Part shown: in pieces, positions 1 to 13,430 of the stretch
Numbering within the stretch: the stretch's first letter is position 1
Layout of the letters: every line of letters starts with the position of its first letter
DNA from: Cololabis saira
Taxonomy: Eukaryota; Chordata; Actinopteri; Beloniformes; Belonidae
DNA length: 64,000 nucleotides
Assembly: GCF_033807715.1 (NCBI RefSeq)
Contig: NC_084587.1
Span: forward strand, 23,522,017 to 23,586,016
Reading direction: 5' to 3'
Notes under the pieces: generated by a model
Databases searched by the model: none
What the model was told of the DNA's origin: nothing
What the model saw: the letters and a program-made list of their open reading frames with translations, nothing else
Program-made: the position numbers and the translations under genes

Positions 1-992
1 GTCCAGTGGATGTTTGATGGCAGTGCCAGTTACACGAGTAGTCATGTTTATTGGTTGATGTATCATTATTTAAGGATTTAAAAGAAAATAAATCCTGCCA
101 ACGTTTATTGCACGTTGAGTAATGTAAAAGCACGGGGTGTTATTTGCCACCCCGTCCCTGAAGGCGAGTTGAGGGGAGGGAAGGTGAGTCGGGAGGCGTT
201 ATCCGCTTAGATCCGCAAGGAGGTGTGAGCGTGTAGAATGATGTATTATTGTCACATCAGCAACATTAATACGCCGTCAGACAGGTGTAGTTTTCAAATG
301 AGGATGGGTGAACATCAGGATGAGGGTCTTTTGGCCGCATTTTTTCGCATCTTGGAAAGCCCCAGTTTGTCATTTGTGTGGTCAATTGTTCAAAGAATGG
401 ACAATCCTTTGTGGTTTTGAACATAAGCCGGTTTATGGCGTCCTCGGCTCCGAGGACAACTAGCTTGCAGATCTCCTTGTCTGTCCAAATATAGGCCCTA
501 CTTGTGACCTTGTGCTGCTGTTGATACTCTCAAAAGACAACAACAAAAAAAACAACCTTGCCTGGTGGGCTGTATTCAGGTTATGTGATAACACACGACC
601 ACGGCCCCGTTCTGTTTACATTAGACCTGACCTGTGACTAAGTGTTCCCTCAGAGGAGAGTTAATAGCGGGGCCAGCTTGACTCGACACCCCGCATCAAT
701 GTCAATGTGAAAAGGACAGGCGACATTAGATTTGCGTGTTAAACATGGGGTATCCACCAATGTAAAAAGGGGCTTTTCTTTAGCTTCATAGCAAGAGACA
801 GATGTGCGTTTAAGCTGGATACATTTGTTGTTCCACCATGGCACATTTTTACCCTTAAAGTAACTTCAAATCTTTGACGTACACTAAATTCATAATGGCA
901 AACTTCCTCAAAGACATGCTTCCTCATGACTGCATCATTACGATACACTTGCTGACCTTTTGAATTACCACGTCCTCCGATGTCCTCTAATC

Positions 993-1217
993 CAGGGGTT
1001 TTCAATTCCAGTCCTCGGGCCTCCCTGCCCTGCATGTTTTAGATGTTGCCTTGCACCAACACACCTGATTCTAATTAATGGTCCACATAAGTTTGTCATC
1101 GAGGTCTGTACATCTATGTTGATGACACTGCTCCTTGTATCATGGTGTGCTGAAAGCAGGATAGCATCTAAAACAAGCAAGGCAGGGGGGCCTGAGGACC
1201 GGAATTGAAAACCCCTG
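993..1217. mobile_element. Small non-autonomous hAT-like MITE with 8-bp TSD
   Basis: The element begins CAGGGGTTTTCAATT and ends AATTGAAAACCCCTG, a perfect 15-bp terminal inverted repeat. It is flanked by an exact 8-bp duplication, ctctaatc, at 985-992 and 1218-1225. An 8-bp duplication with CAG...CTG ends is typical of hAT transposons. It has no coding capacity. A diverged relative lies at 56,475-56,693. Confidence 0.9.
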
Positions 1218-2083
1218 CTCTAATCCATTTACTGACTTTACTCAGAAGTAAAATGATTAAGTTGAAGGTGTGTAACATTTGTGTAAAAAGTAAAGCATGC
1301 CAGCCCTGTTTCATTCTTGAAAGACTGCTGTGAGTGGAGCGTACCTAAATTGCCGGTATAAAAGGCCTCCTCAATTCCTGGTCCAATGACTGATCCATGA
1401 CGCACAATCAACGTTTCAACGTCAGTTTAAAAAAAATGTGTTTGTCTTGCCGACAAACAATTCAAGATTTTATTGAGCTTTTGAAGAGGATTTGTTTGTA
1501 TATAATAATTCAATTTTTTCATTACTTCAGTAAATATAATGCCGCTACTAATGATGTTGGAACATTAATATTCATTATTATATGATGTGGAGAAAATTAA
1601 GAATCAGATACGGTAGCATATTAAGCTGATTCAAGGCAGTGGTTCAATTAATTCACATGAAAAAAAAATGAAGGAAAAAAAGTCATTTGTACTGAGGATC
1701 CACAAAACTCCTTTGAATTCAGCAAATTAAGTAGCTGCATTTTTTTTTTTTTTTTTTACATTATTCAGTTTCTTCCACACATATATAATGAATTGCATTT
1801 ATAAAGATTTGTGTCACTATTATTTTTGACTTTATTGTTTTTATTCGTTTAAATTGATTGTGGTGCTGATATAGCTCTAGTCATATATTAAGTTATTTGA
1901 TCTTGCAAATAAATATATCACCAAGGTCATAGTGGATGTTGGCGTTAATAATTTTTTAAAGTTTATTCTGCAACAAATTAAATGCTGCCCGCTCTCATTT
2001 TGTCAGAGGGTCATCTATTTCTTGAGCACTGGCTGGCCTTCATCTCCCCTCCACTTTGTTGTGAAGATAAATTAACCAGCCTG

Positions 2084-2130
2084 CACACACACACACACAT
2101 ACACACACACACACACACACACATACACAC
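2084..2130. repeat. (CA)n microsatellite, interrupted
   Basis: CA repeat of about 47 bp broken twice by CATA, inside lrba intron 1. It explains the Val-Cys open frame seen on the minus strand. Confidence 0.95.
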
Positions 2131-4009
2131 ATCTCCACTGCCTTTATCATCTTACTCTTGAAGTGGAGCCTTGTATCTTTAAAGAAAAATGTAATCATAT
2201 CTGATATCACTGTGAGATAATGGCACACAATACTGTTCTCAATCATCTAATAGTTCTAATCATCTAAAAGGCTAGTTACAGATACGGGCAGCTCAAAATG
2301 AAAACTAGGAACAATATTGCATCCAATCATAAATACAAAAACCTTCGTAACTTCTAACGTCAGAAATTCTAAGCTACTGAAAAAGGCCCTACAAATTACA
2401 ACACAGTAAATTCTTGGTTACATTTGATCCTGATGCTTTTTTTCTTTGAACGATCTGCAGCTCTTTTGTGCAGCATGAACTCCTCTAGGCAACAGATGAG
2501 TTGCTGCAGCAGTGTGTGAAATCAGGTCAGATTAAGGAATCATAGGAGTGTGCTGTCAGCTTTGGCCAAAGGCCAATTAAAGTTATATACTGCAGGTACA
2601 GATACAGACTTACTTGTATCACAAGCTCATTTGTTCAGTTAAGGACTTGTTTTTCTATTCATTTATTCGCATTAAAACGTAAAGATTTAGTGCTGCTGTT
2701 GCTCTGTGATGTAGCATTTGAATAATTGTATGCAAATATCTTGTTTCATCAATTTACGATATCTGGAGTTCAGCCATACTACACAGCTAGTAATGCAATT
2801 TCTACTAGGGGGCTCTGTTCTGGTCAAATTTATTGAAAGAGGCAATAAAAAGGTACATAATAAATAAAGTGTTGGTCCGGTTAGTCTTCAGTGTTGCAAG
2901 AATAGTTGGGGGGGGTTGAAAACAAAATGCAGTTTTTGCTCAACACGACACCCCTTCTATAATAATAACAACTCCCTTAGAAAGAAGCTGTCCCAGCAGA
3001 AACTGAATTTAACCTTGTTTTTAATTTAGCACCGACACTTTGACTGTTGTTGCAGAAGGTTTGTATGTGCACATGGTAGGTTTGCACAAAATTCCAGTTA
3101 ACATGTATTTATCCAAAATGGAGTCATCTGCAGAAAAAAAAAAGAGTCCTGCCTCTGCATGAACCCATCACTAAACCCTGTCTGACTGTCCACATTTTAC
3201 ATGACTAAAACACATAGGAATGTCATGTCCAACACAATTACTACTTGATTAAAGGCTGAAACAAGGAGCAGGGGGAACAGAGATGGTGAAAACCTGGTTG
3301 AATATCAGAACGACCATCAGCACCCAGCTATGAAATAAAAGATTTGATTATGGCAGTGTAAAGTTGCCACATGCTGTAAATATTTGGGTGGTTAACTTGG
3401 TTAAAAGGCCACCCAAAAGCATTTGGCAACCCATTCACATATTTATATCCCCCTTTCAAAATAATGAATTCTGCCATTCAAGAACTGCCTCGAGCACTTT
3501 GATTCAGGCTCCTCACAACTTCTTCAATTCTCCTCCTCACACGGACACTTTACACAAGCCCTTCCCTTCCTAGAAAGCACACACCGGATCAATACATGAT
3601 CTCACACACACAAAGTAAACTCATTAGGATCCACTGTCGGCCAATGTATTTTGAAAATTTAGACTTAACAACTTGCTGTTCACAATAGGAAAAAAATGTA
3701 ACCTTTTGGACAAAAGTTAATTTGTTCTTTGCGAACAAAGCTGCTTCAAGCACAGACACGAAAGACCTAACAAAGGACATTACAGCAATGATCAAGAAAC
3801 TGAGAAAATTTTGGACCAAATAGATGTGGCTACTAACTATGTGAATAAAGTCCATTTAATAAGCAGTAAATCTAACAAAAATAGCATGACCAAAAAGAAC
3901 AACTGTTCACTTTTTGTTATAATTCAAATGTGCATTCTAGTCATTTGTCCAAGTTTTATTTCTTGCATCTCATTAGTTTAATTCTTTTTAACTTCACTTT
4001 TTTTTTTAA

Positions 4010-4070
4010 ACTTCACTTTGAATTGTTTGGTAAATGAAATGTGCTATACAAATGAACCTGCGTTGCCTTC
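4010..4070 (+). repeat. Possible LINE 3' tail fragment
   Basis: The text ctttgaattg...gctatacaaatgaacctgcgttgcc resembles the 3' end of teleost L2/Rex-like LINEs (compare the clear copy ending near 47,455). The fragment is short and diverged. Confidence 0.35.
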
Positions 4071-7000
4071 AAACAGGATGCAACGGCAGGAATACAAAAA
4101 ATAAATAAACATCTCGATTCTCACCAACCATTTTAAGGCTGGTCTGGTTCCCTGAAAGTGGCTGACAAACTCCTGACTCCACATGAGCCGGTTGTGGTGG
4201 CTCACAATAATGATGCGTTTGTGTAGGTCTTATGAATTTATGCATTGTACGAATCAGTGTGAAAACTGGAAAGACTCGGAAGATGGACGAAAAGCACCTC
4301 ATTTAGTCCCTTTACTAGGCTTGATAGAGTTAACCCATTTAATAACATCCCTTTTTTCCTTTGGGCTATCTTCATCAGAGGCCACGCATCATGACTATAT
4401 CATAACATTTTACAAAAGGAGAAAGATTATATGTTATGTTGAATATTTTTGATTTCTCAGCATGTCCGTCTGGCAGTGACTACAATTATAATTAGCTGGA
4501 GGTCTGTAATCGAAGCACGAATCAGCCAAATTGGGAACCCATCAACTACCATCTAATGACATCAAACATAAATTTAAGCAGTATTTTGTGGATGCTACTG
4601 TATCCAGCAGATTACAAGCAAAGACTTCCTGTTCCATGAAAAATTTACCATTTGAATCCTGGGAGGTTAAAAAAAAAAAAAGACAAATCTTATTAAAAAT
4701 ATTTTTCAAAAGACAAAAAAAGAGGTGGATTCCAAGCCACAAGTTCAACTAAATTATTTAAAAAAGGTGCACCTTTTTCATGGCTCATTTAGTTTTAAGA
4801 AAAAGTGGAATTTATTCCTACACTTTTCAATCAGAGTTTCAGGTAAACAACAGATGTCCGCTTACAGGGTGGATAAAGATTTTTGAACCATCGTTCAATT
4901 GTAAGGATCCAAACAATGACGCAACAATATTCTTGATATAAAGCCCATCTAACAAGGTGGCAATAAGTAAATGATTTTCCAAATACCAGGAAACAAAAAG
5001 AGACTCCCCACCACTGTGAGCTTCAATACTAATGCTGTGCAAATAAAAGAGACGTGCACAGCCCAAACTCCCAAAAATGTTTGAATAATTCAGTTATAAA
5101 TCATCCTTGCTTAAAATGTCCATAAAGCACAGTTAGAATTACTAATGTACCACAACTAACAGTGAATTCATTGTCATCACTCATTTAGTAATTAACTAAA
5201 AGAAAAATATATATTAGTTTACAAATAAATTCACAAAATTCTAAACAAATAAATAACTGTGTGGAACTGTGCTCACTTTGTTGAGACTATGAAAGGAACT
5301 GATTATTCTGAGCTGCTGTTTCTCACAACTCTGAGCCACTGCAGAATAACCCTGCAACTGGGGTCTCCATATGTCTTCCTACTAATGGGAAGAAAACACA
5401 AAAAAAATCCCTGAGGAATTATAGCTCTAAACTGCCATATGGAATAAACTTTCATAATGACTCTGTGTAAAGAAAGATCTGGAAACAAACATGCATCTGT
5501 AATCTGATATGAGCCATGTACAACAACTCTAATCAAAGCTGCATAAAATCTGTCAGGAAAAGAAGAAAAACTGAGATGTTTCATGTCTACATTAAAATTT
5601 GAGGTTTGTTTTGTGTCTTTGCAGTCTCTGAGCTGATATGAATCTTTTTCAAACATCATTAAGTCCTGAGGCCATCTGACTGTCAACACAACAAAGAAAT
5701 AAAGCTGATTTGAACTGCTTCAGAGCTCCACAATAAAACTGTAAAAGGAGACACCCCAGCTGTGGCCAGCCTGTAACAGCCGCAACAAAAACTCGTGATG
5801 CAAAGTCAAACCTGCAGATGGTCACCAAGGTGACGCTGTGTCTAGAACTTTAAACAAAAGATTGCAGTCTGAATGATGTAATGGCATGCAAAAGAACTGT
5901 ATTTTTCAAAAGTGCAAACAAAATAATGCTAATAATAATTTATAGACAGCAGCACTGATTCTCCTGCACTTGGGACTATAAAAAGACTTGGGCCATGCTT
6001 ATTTAGACAATGTGCTCCAAGCTGCTTTCAGCTACAGCGGAGAGAAATAAGCAAGGAAGAGGTGTGACCAAGGAATTGGGCTGATGTGACCGATAACAGA
6101 GAGAAGGCGATAGGAGTTTATTCATGTGTCAGTTTACAGTAGATGGCTACTTTGTTGCTGCTGGAGGGGGCAAAGCATGCCCAGAGAGAGAACAAGGATC
6201 TCCCTCCCTTCTCTCCAACTTGTGCTAGATTGTGGGAAACTGAGAGGGGAAGTTGTGCTGGATTCGCATCTACATCATACAGACTGGCAGAGAATTAAAA
6301 TGAGCTACTTGTTATTGCTCTGATCGTCAATTCCTAATCTGCCTAAATGACAAAAATGAATGACGTCTTGGTGCAACTGTACTTTCCTCTAGCTTTTCTA
6401 CTTCAGAGTTTAATGCCCGTAACATTCAAAATTCCACAGCCCACAACTTTTCATGATTCATCCTGCAGTGGTTAGTTAGAAAGGTAGCAGCCTGAAGAAC
6501 CGATGCAGTTAGGAACAATTAAATTCACTTGTGCCAGACTATCTCAAAGGAGACTCTTCTGTGTCAAAGTCACTACAACAGATGAAATGGTGACAATGCA
6601 CTCAGACGCATCAAACCGATCCCACACAGGTTCAGATGAACAAACAGGATACCTTAAAATAACACAAAACAAAGAAAATAAAAATGACTTGCTTATTTGA
6701 CACAAGAAGAAAACTGAAATTTAAAGCAAAACGATGAGTTTTTCCATTTCAGCTGCACCTCACAAAAGAAACCAAACAGATGCATAACATGAAATATTTA
6801 AGGACCTGAAAAACAAGATGATAATAAAGCTGTATAGTGGACTGTATTTGTCATGTATTAGTAGTTTAAATGTATGAGCTCAGAGGCTGAATATCTGTTT
6901 TCTAAAATTAGATTAATAACATTACACAGCTGGGAAAAGGTTCTTTCAAGTTTTTTTAAAGACATGTGAAGTTCCTAAATTTTTTGAGTCTGATACATTC

Positions 7001-10000
7001 AAACTGTGGGTCTTAGAAAGTCATGTAATCGATCACCTTGGTTACTGAGCACACTTTAGATATTCTATATTCAACCTCCTAAAGCTCCTAAAGACTTACG
7101 CACACACATATGCGCATCACACATTGTGTTGTCTATATCATAATTTCTTAAAGGCGGCCCACAGCAACAAGAAAAACATTGCACCAGGTCTTAAGAGGTT
7201 AATAAAACCTTAGAAGTACTGAATGATGAAAAGCATGTCTCCAGTTTTGACCTCCACAGTCATACTGCTGTGGAATAAAGTCAGAATTACATCGGACGTC
7301 ACAAACTGACCCATCTACTGCAACACCCAACAGGGACGCCACAAGCCAACTCAGGCCAGCTATGTTTCAAAAGGCACTGCATTTGTTGGTTGGCCAAGCA
7401 TACCAGAATAAACCAAAATAATTAGTCTTTCTTTCTCTGTCGTCTTGACATCTACACCTAGTCTGCAGCTCCTTGCAGCTTTCAGCATATTGCTTTAGTT
7501 AACCAAACCAAAAAGCCAAAACGACGCTGCTTCCTGTAAAATTGTGGGCAGGCACTTACAAAACATGGCCCCACACAAACTAACTGTATGCTACTTGTCT
7601 TTACAGAAAAAAAGGCAGGTGGGTTGCTGAAGAAAGTTAAATATTCACTTGCATGCATGTGACCCAAATGCCCCTCCCAACCCCCCAAAAAAGGGTATTT
7701 AAGTCTCTCACTCACACAAGTGACCATTGGACTCAAATTTTACCAGGAAGCCAGAAATAAGTCATATGTGGTTTCTAAGTCTTACTTGATGTATAATAAA
7801 TATGTATTTTTTTTAAATCACTACGAAATCCTTTTGTGGAATAAAGGGAGTATAATATATTATTATTTTGATCTTAATTATGAGCTGTTACTAAGTTGTT
7901 ATTTTTATCTTTTAAAATGTAAACCAGTGCGATATACAATTTTGCATCAAATCAATGACAAATAGTTTGAAACGGACGACATTGATGAAAAACTGTCAAT
8001 TACTCTTTTTTATTAGGTCTTGAAAATCTCTGTTTTTTTTTTATTGAACTAGAGTTTGAAAAAATATATAGATTACAAACTTGTTTTACTATCAAGTTAT
8101 GTAGCCTCATGTATTTTTAAGGCTTTATAAAATATGTATGTTCTTATACATTTTACTTGATAAAAAGTAAAGCTCATATATTCCAGGTTACCGGTAAGTG
8201 GGCGGGGCTGAGCTTCGGACACACCTACAACAACATAAAAGAAAAAGTTCTAATCAAACAACACAAGAGAAAACACTTGCGTGGGTGGACTTTTTTTTTG
8301 AAAGGGGACTCGTAGAGGCTTTAATAAAAAACTAGAAGCAACTGTAAAGTTAATCTAGTTACAGCTGAACTCTGAACACATTTTCCTCTATAACAAAGAC
8401 TATAATTATGCAGAGAGGTTGTGTGAAAACCTGTTGTCTTTATAAAAATAGATTAGAAAAATATGCTTTTTCTCTCTAGTGCACCAACTAAGCTTTAAGC
8501 CCAATACACATTGTGTAGTTTTTGGCTCACAGATTAAACATGACTATCATTTAATCACTGTGTGGTGCAGGTGAAAACACACCCTAATGACGTTTAACAC
8601 TTGCTCAACTGTCAGGCCCCAACAGTTCAGCAAATATACATCATTACAGAGTCTGCATACTTCACACAACATCATCATCATTAGATGCCTCTCGTATAGT
8701 GAAGGTTGCGGGGAACTTACTATAAAAAGGCGTAAACCAGTGTTTCTTACTTTAAAACAATATAATTGTTAAAGACAGATTTCTGAGCAGCAAAACAGCC
8801 GCTGAGATGTTAAATAGAATACTCCATCCAAAGGACCCTAGTTTAAAAGGATTCCATTTTACAATATATAGTTATTTAATTCAATGACGCGGCCCGAAAC
8901 AATTCACCCTCCAGTTTACTCATCTTTACTTTCACTTTTATTTGTCAGTGGTATTCTGAAGTACCTTGTGTACCTACTAAGAAAAGAATTAAGTGTTAAA
9001 TCCACAGCTGAGTTAAATCTACCCTTTTTTCCCTCTTCAGCAAATTCCTAACTACAGGCAAAAACACAGCCAGCCGATTAACTGATGTGAATCCTGGTGT
9101 GTATGACCTCAGCCCACATGTCACATGTCATCACAAGCACTGCTGTGAAGATTTGTGAAAAAGCCAAAACCCTCCTGCAGAAAACCATGTTGCCTTTCTC
9201 CCTCGGCAGCCTAGGTCACGGAGGGTAAGAAGGACAGAAAAGTGATGCTATCAAAGTCAAGACTGTGGTAAATGAGGTTTTCTCCTAATATAAAAAGGTA
9301 AGCAGAGGATGTCGAGGGAATGAGATGAAGTGTGTAATGTGGTCATAATGAAATGCATGGCGTCATCTTTCCAAGCCCTAAAATGACACTGACCAGACTA
9401 AAAATGGAGTCCGAAGGGACACCAGCAGAGCTGCGATCAGATACAGCTGTCGTTACAATAGTCTCTACAAACTGTATTTGTGGACAGGGAGTCTTCCATT
9501 TAAAACAAAGCACTATACTCTATGTCCAATTAATAACACATTTCTCTTCTTACTGTATAAATGAAAACAATACTTCCCTGCAACCCTGGCTTTCGTTTCC
9601 AGCTTCACAGTCAAAGGTATCAATGGCAATTGCATGCCCATGCATCATTACAGACAGCAAGGACCAAAAAACTGTTTTGCAGACAACCGGCAAGATTCAC
9701 TTTATCAAACACTTTGACCGTCATTGTGGTTCTGTGCTAAAGTGGAAGCAATAAGTCAGTCAGTCTTTGCTAAAAGTGAATCAGCAACAACTGTGAAAAT
9801 AACATGATTTTGAATTTCTGAGCAAAAAGGACTCATATTCTTTGGTTAAACCAAGTCCAAGGAACGGCTCCTTTTCCTTCACTAACTCACTAAGAAACTG
9901 GAATAACTAAATATTGCAAAGCAATGGACAGTTGATTTAACTGAATACAGGTATTGTTATACTAAAAAAATATGTTACTTTACACCAACATGTTTATTGC

Positions 10001-10803
10001 AGTTGCATAAACAAACTCTGTAAAGGTAATGTGAGGTTGTTTTGTTGGTTGGCTCATGGAACATCATTTGCCCCCATGGTTAGAGTTCACTAAACCATTG
10101 AGAGGGATGAGCCTCCATCGCTAAAGGACTCCATTGTTTCTGTCACAGTGACAAAGCAGTTCTGCAGGTTCCACCTTCACCTCTCCTCCCACCTAACCAG
10201 CGGAAACTCTGGCTGAGCATGCTCTATCCCCAACGGCACATTTCCTGGTTAAGAGTAGTTTCATTCATTCATTCGTTTGTTCTCGTGCAGGTGCTGTAAA
10301 GTCGCCTCATAACTCAGGGCGGCTATAAGGGCAATCACTGCTGCAGACGGACAAAGCTGGCTAAGTGATTCAGTGGCCAATAGGTATCAGACAGATAAGG
10401 CACCCACTATGACTGACCTGGATGTGTCACAAACAGTGCCGCGGGAGCTCGCCTGCCAAAATGATTTTGACTTTGGTGATTCTGTCGGACTCAATTAAAA
10501 ACCGAGGAACTTCACTATTCACAGAGACTTCAAAAGACATACTATGATTGCAAAATTTAACACATTATGGAGTCCAAATGAGCAAGTGTAAAATATACCT
10601 GTTTAAATAAGGACATTTGTTACTGTACCATTGTTTTTTTTTGTTTCCTCTGAGAAATGAAAGTGAAGGATGAGCTATTTGCTGAACTAAAAAAAAAAAA
10701 AAAAAAGGACAGCAAGGGCACTGAAAGTATCAACAAAGAGGTCACCTGCCTATGATGACTTAACACCCCTCCCAATGTGGCTGCTTTTCTTGGAGCAGAC
10801 AAG

Positions 10804-11569
10804 CAGGGGCGTCAATTGGGTATGGCAAGGTATGGCAGCCGCCACACCTTGGCTTCAAGGGTTAAATGTAAATGTTTGTTTTTTTAAATGCATTTATGGA
10901 ATTACTCTGTGTCTATTTGTATTGATTATTCTATCACTTAATACATATAGAATAACTACAAATGCAAATCAGAACAACATGATCGATTTCACTAGTTATT
11001 ATACACTGCAAAAACTCAAAATCTTAACAAGAATATTTGTCTTATTTCTAGTTAAAATGTCTCATTTTTAGTAAAAAAAAATCTCATTACATTTAAGACA
11101 AGACTCAAAAACAACCATTTTCACCTGTTTCACGTAGATTTTCACCTAAAATAAGTAGAAAAATCTGCCAGTGGAACAAGATTTTTTTGCTTGTAATGAG
11201 AAGATAAATCTTGTTCCACTGGCAGATTTTTCTACTTATTTCAAGGGAAAATTTACTTGAAACAGGTGAAAATGGTCAAATAACAAGTTACTTTTCTGGT
11301 AATTACTCTTGTTTTAAGTGTAATGAGATTTTTTGACAAAAAATTAGACATTTTTACTAGAAATAAGACAAATATTCCTGGTAAGATTTTGAGTTTTTGC
11401 AGTGAGCGAGACTGCATTTGAAAAAGTTCCAATTTTCTTGACCACACAGATAAGCTACATACCAGACTTCTGTGATGAGTATTTGCTGGACGTGTTGATT
11501 GATACTCTAGTTAAGTTCTGTGACTCGTAACCTTGCCATACCTTAGCTTCAATTGAATTGACGCCACTG
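10804..11569. mobile_element. hAT-like non-autonomous element, family A copy 1
   Basis: The element starts CAGGGGCGTCAATT and ends AATTGACGCCACTG. It is flanked by an exact 8-bp target duplication, cagacaag, at 10,796-10,803 and 11,570-11,577. Subterminal GGTATGGCAAGG-type repeats extend the inverted ends. It encodes no transposase. A near-perfect palindrome of about 400 bp (11,004-11,404) occupies its middle. Two more copies of the family lie at 43,860-44,602 (same orientation) and 48,695-49,441 (opposite). The insertion lies in lrba intron 1, about 0.9 kb downstream of exon 1. Confidence 0.9.
11004..11404. mobile_element. Palindromic MITE inside family A copy 1
   Basis: It begins CACTGCAAAAACTCAAAATC and ends with the inverse, GAGTTTTTGCAGTG. 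The two halves are complementary over most of their length and meet around cttgtaatgagaag; the inner arm reads atctgccagtggaacaag on one side and its complement on the other. The CACTG ends suggest hAT origin. The same palindrome recurs in five other places in the window, always inside a larger element. Confidence 0.9.
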
Positions 11570-11641
11570 CAGACAAGAATGCATAAATGTTGAAGTGTCG
11601 CCAATACAAGTCATCAGGGTTTATTTGTGCGAATGTGTGCG

Positions 11642-12365
11642 CAGGGGCGAAAATCCCGGGGGGGACAGGGGGGACAAGTCCCCCCCATTAGTAAAGCTGT
11701 CCCCCCCTAGAATAATTTGAGACAGAATTAATAATTTTGGAACAATGCAGTAGTATTTAGTAGTGATGCACCAAAATGAAAATTTGTGGCCGAAACCGAA
11801 AATAATAATAAACAGTAAAATCTCATTACACTTAAAACAAGACTCATCACTGGAAAAAAACAACAATTTTCACCTGTTTCAAGTAAATTTTCACTTGAAA
11901 TAAGTAGAAAAATCTGCCAGTGGAACAAGATTTATTTTCTCATTATAAGCAAAAAAATCTTGTTCCATTGGCAGATTTTTCTACTTATTTTAAGTGAAAA
12001 TCTACTTGAAACAGGTGAAAATTGTTGTTTTTTTCCAGTGATGAGTCTTTGTTTTAAGTGTAATGAGATTTTTTTTTAACTAAAAATGAGACATTTTAAC
12101 TAGAAATAAGACAAATATTCTTGTTAAGATTTTGGGTTTTTGCAGTGTATTATGTCAGATGTGCTGTATTATTGCCACCTTCCACCTAATACCATTGTTT
12201 TGTATTGCTCTAAGAAAGGTCTTCTGCCTGTTTGCGAGATAGAGTTGAAAATGTCAAAATGCTGTATTAAAGGAAGGCTAAAACTTTTATTCCTTGTCCC
12301 CCCCTGGATTTATTCTCTAAAATTTTACTGTTTATTGTGCCCCCCAACTATGATTTTCGCCCCTG
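11642..12365. mobile_element. hAT-like non-autonomous element, family C
   Basis: The ends are CAGGGGCGAAAATC and GATTTTCGCCCCTG (14-bp perfect inverted repeat), with an exact 8-bp duplication tgtgtgcg at 11,634-11,641 and 12,366-12,373. Just inside the left end are runs of seven and six G followed by a C7 run. It contains a left-truncated copy of the CACTGC palindrome (11,814-12,147), and next to it a fragment reading gatgcaccaaaatgaaaatt (about 11,765-11,810) that looks like the end of yet another transposon. The right edge lies only 96 bp from the splice donor of lrba exon 1. Confidence 0.9.
11814..12147. mobile_element. Palindromic MITE inside family C element, left-truncated
   Basis: Same palindrome as at 11,004-11,404, but the first 50-60 bp (CACTGCAAAAACTC end) are missing and the right end TTTTTGCAGTG is intact. 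The two long arms around the centre are preserved. Confidence 0.85.
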
Positions 12366-12461
12366 TGTGTGCGTGTTGCCAGGCTTTTCCAAACCTTTTA
12401 CCACAGCCTGCCGGTGCTATCTAGGGCCTGTCCTGTGCTGAGCTCCTAATAATCAGCTTAC

Positions 12462-12650
12462 CAGGTTGAACACAGTCTCCACGATGTCTCTGTTGGAAAC
12501 TTCCCCAACTTCCACCAGGCCGGCGAGGACGGCGAATTTCATCCGTATCCCTCTGATAGGCACTCCGGGGTTGAGGGCCACGGCGGCCGGCCGTCCGTCC
12601 CGTCCGTCCTGCCCGTCCTGTCCGTCCGCGGGCTCCGCAGCGCTCGCCAT
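12462..12650 (-). CDS. lrba: LRBA, first coding exon
   Basis: LRBA (LPS-responsive beige-like anchor) is a very large BEACH/WD40 scaffold of the endolysosomal and recycling system; in mammals it keeps CTLA-4 from lysosomal degradation. Only the N-terminal 63 codons are in the window. The start MASAAEPADGQ is followed by a low-complexity Asp/Gly/Gln/Arg stretch and then a segment with PGVPIRGIRMKFAVL and VGEVSNRDIVETVFNL, which matches the conserved beginning of vertebrate LRBA almost residue for residue. The exon ends in phase 0 at CTG|gtaagc. I chose the ATG at 12,650 because it gives the MAS- start known for LRBA; an in-frame upstream ATG at 12,695 would add MNRCLTCGRTCPSRA. The acidic/Gly spacer length differs from human, as expected for this variable region. 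The rest of the gene lies off the left edge. Confidence 0.93.
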
Positions 12651-13430
12651 TGCTCGGGAAGGACAGGTGCGTCCACAGGTAAGGCACCTGTTCACCTCCG
12701 CGACAGAGACAGGCAGCCGACGAGGAGGAGGAGAAAGAGGGCTCTATCTTCTCCCCTTCAGATGAGTCGTGGACGATCTACAGGCACATAAGCAAAACGC
12801 TTTCCTCCCCATCCAAATTGTTGAACGAGCGATCCTTTAATAAAAAAGGGGACGAGAGAGAAGGAAAAAAAAATGTGTAACGGCTGAAGCTGCGAGGCTG
12901 TAAAAGGCTGTAAATGTCACCGCTCCTCTACCACAATGAACTACTCTGCCCCGGTTCGCAACTTGATATCAGAAAGATGAATTAACGCAGTTAAAAAAAA
13001 AAAAGTGTGCCAAAATGAGAGGAGCAGGTGAAGCAAGGTTCCTTTCTTAATTTTTTTTCACCTGTTTTCACCTCCACTTTATCCCCTCCGATCCGCGGTG
13101 GAAGTTGGTGTCGCTGAGCGCAGATACTTGACAGGTAAACGCGCTCGGCTCAGCCACAAACTCACTAACATAAAGGGGTAGGGGGGGGGGATAATTCCGT
13201 CTGCAGCAGCCGATGAAAAGCCGACGGAGGTCCGCTTCGGTGCTCCCCCGTGAAACTCCCGCAGACTCGGTGAAATGACAGCGTTGCGAGCCCAGCTGCG
13301 CTGCGTTTGCTTCCTGCTCCGCTCCGGTAGCTTCAGCTCGTCACCGCCATGACAGTGTAGCCCTTGAGTGAGCGACGCATGCGCACTGCGGCTCCCCGTC
13401 TTGCGTTCATGTGCGGAGGTCGGAGTCTGG
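12651..13430 (-). promoter_or_regulatory. lrba: lrba 5' region: CpG-rich promoter / 5' UTR
   Basis: Directly upstream of the lrba start the sequence becomes rich in CpG (for example gatccgcgg, aaacgcgctcgg, gccgacggagg), unlike the AT-rich flanks, and has no TATA box I can identify. This fits a CpG-island promoter for a broadly expressed gene. Exact transcription start and any 5' UTR intron cannot be placed. A G9 run (about 13,181-13,190) and a short TG tract (13,447-13,466) are present. Confidence 0.6.

Larger units (their letters stand above)
1..12461 (-). other. lrba: lrba intron 1 (partial, runs off the left edge)
   Basis: This stretch follows the splice donor of the first lrba coding exon and is therefore intron 1 of a minus-strand gene; no acceptor with recognisable LRBA exon 2 sequence was seen, so the intron continues beyond the window. 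I read no convincing coding exon in it: open frames are short and have no family signature. It is AT-rich, with a small hAT MITE near 1 kb, a CA microsatellite near 2.1 kb, a weak LINE tail near 4 kb and two nested hAT-like elements at 10.8-12.4 kb. From 4.1 to 10.8 kb I see only unique-looking AT-rich sequence. MAB21L2, which sits inside a much later LRBA intron in vertebrates, is not here. Confidence 0.8.

Noticed and set aside
5303..5689. 128-codon minus-strand frame in lrba intron 1
   Set aside because: No recognisable domain, no good splice context with LRBA phases, ordinary AT-rich composition.
9353..9754. 133-codon plus-strand frame in lrba intron 1
   Set aside because: No family signature, no promoter or polyadenylation context; likely chance.
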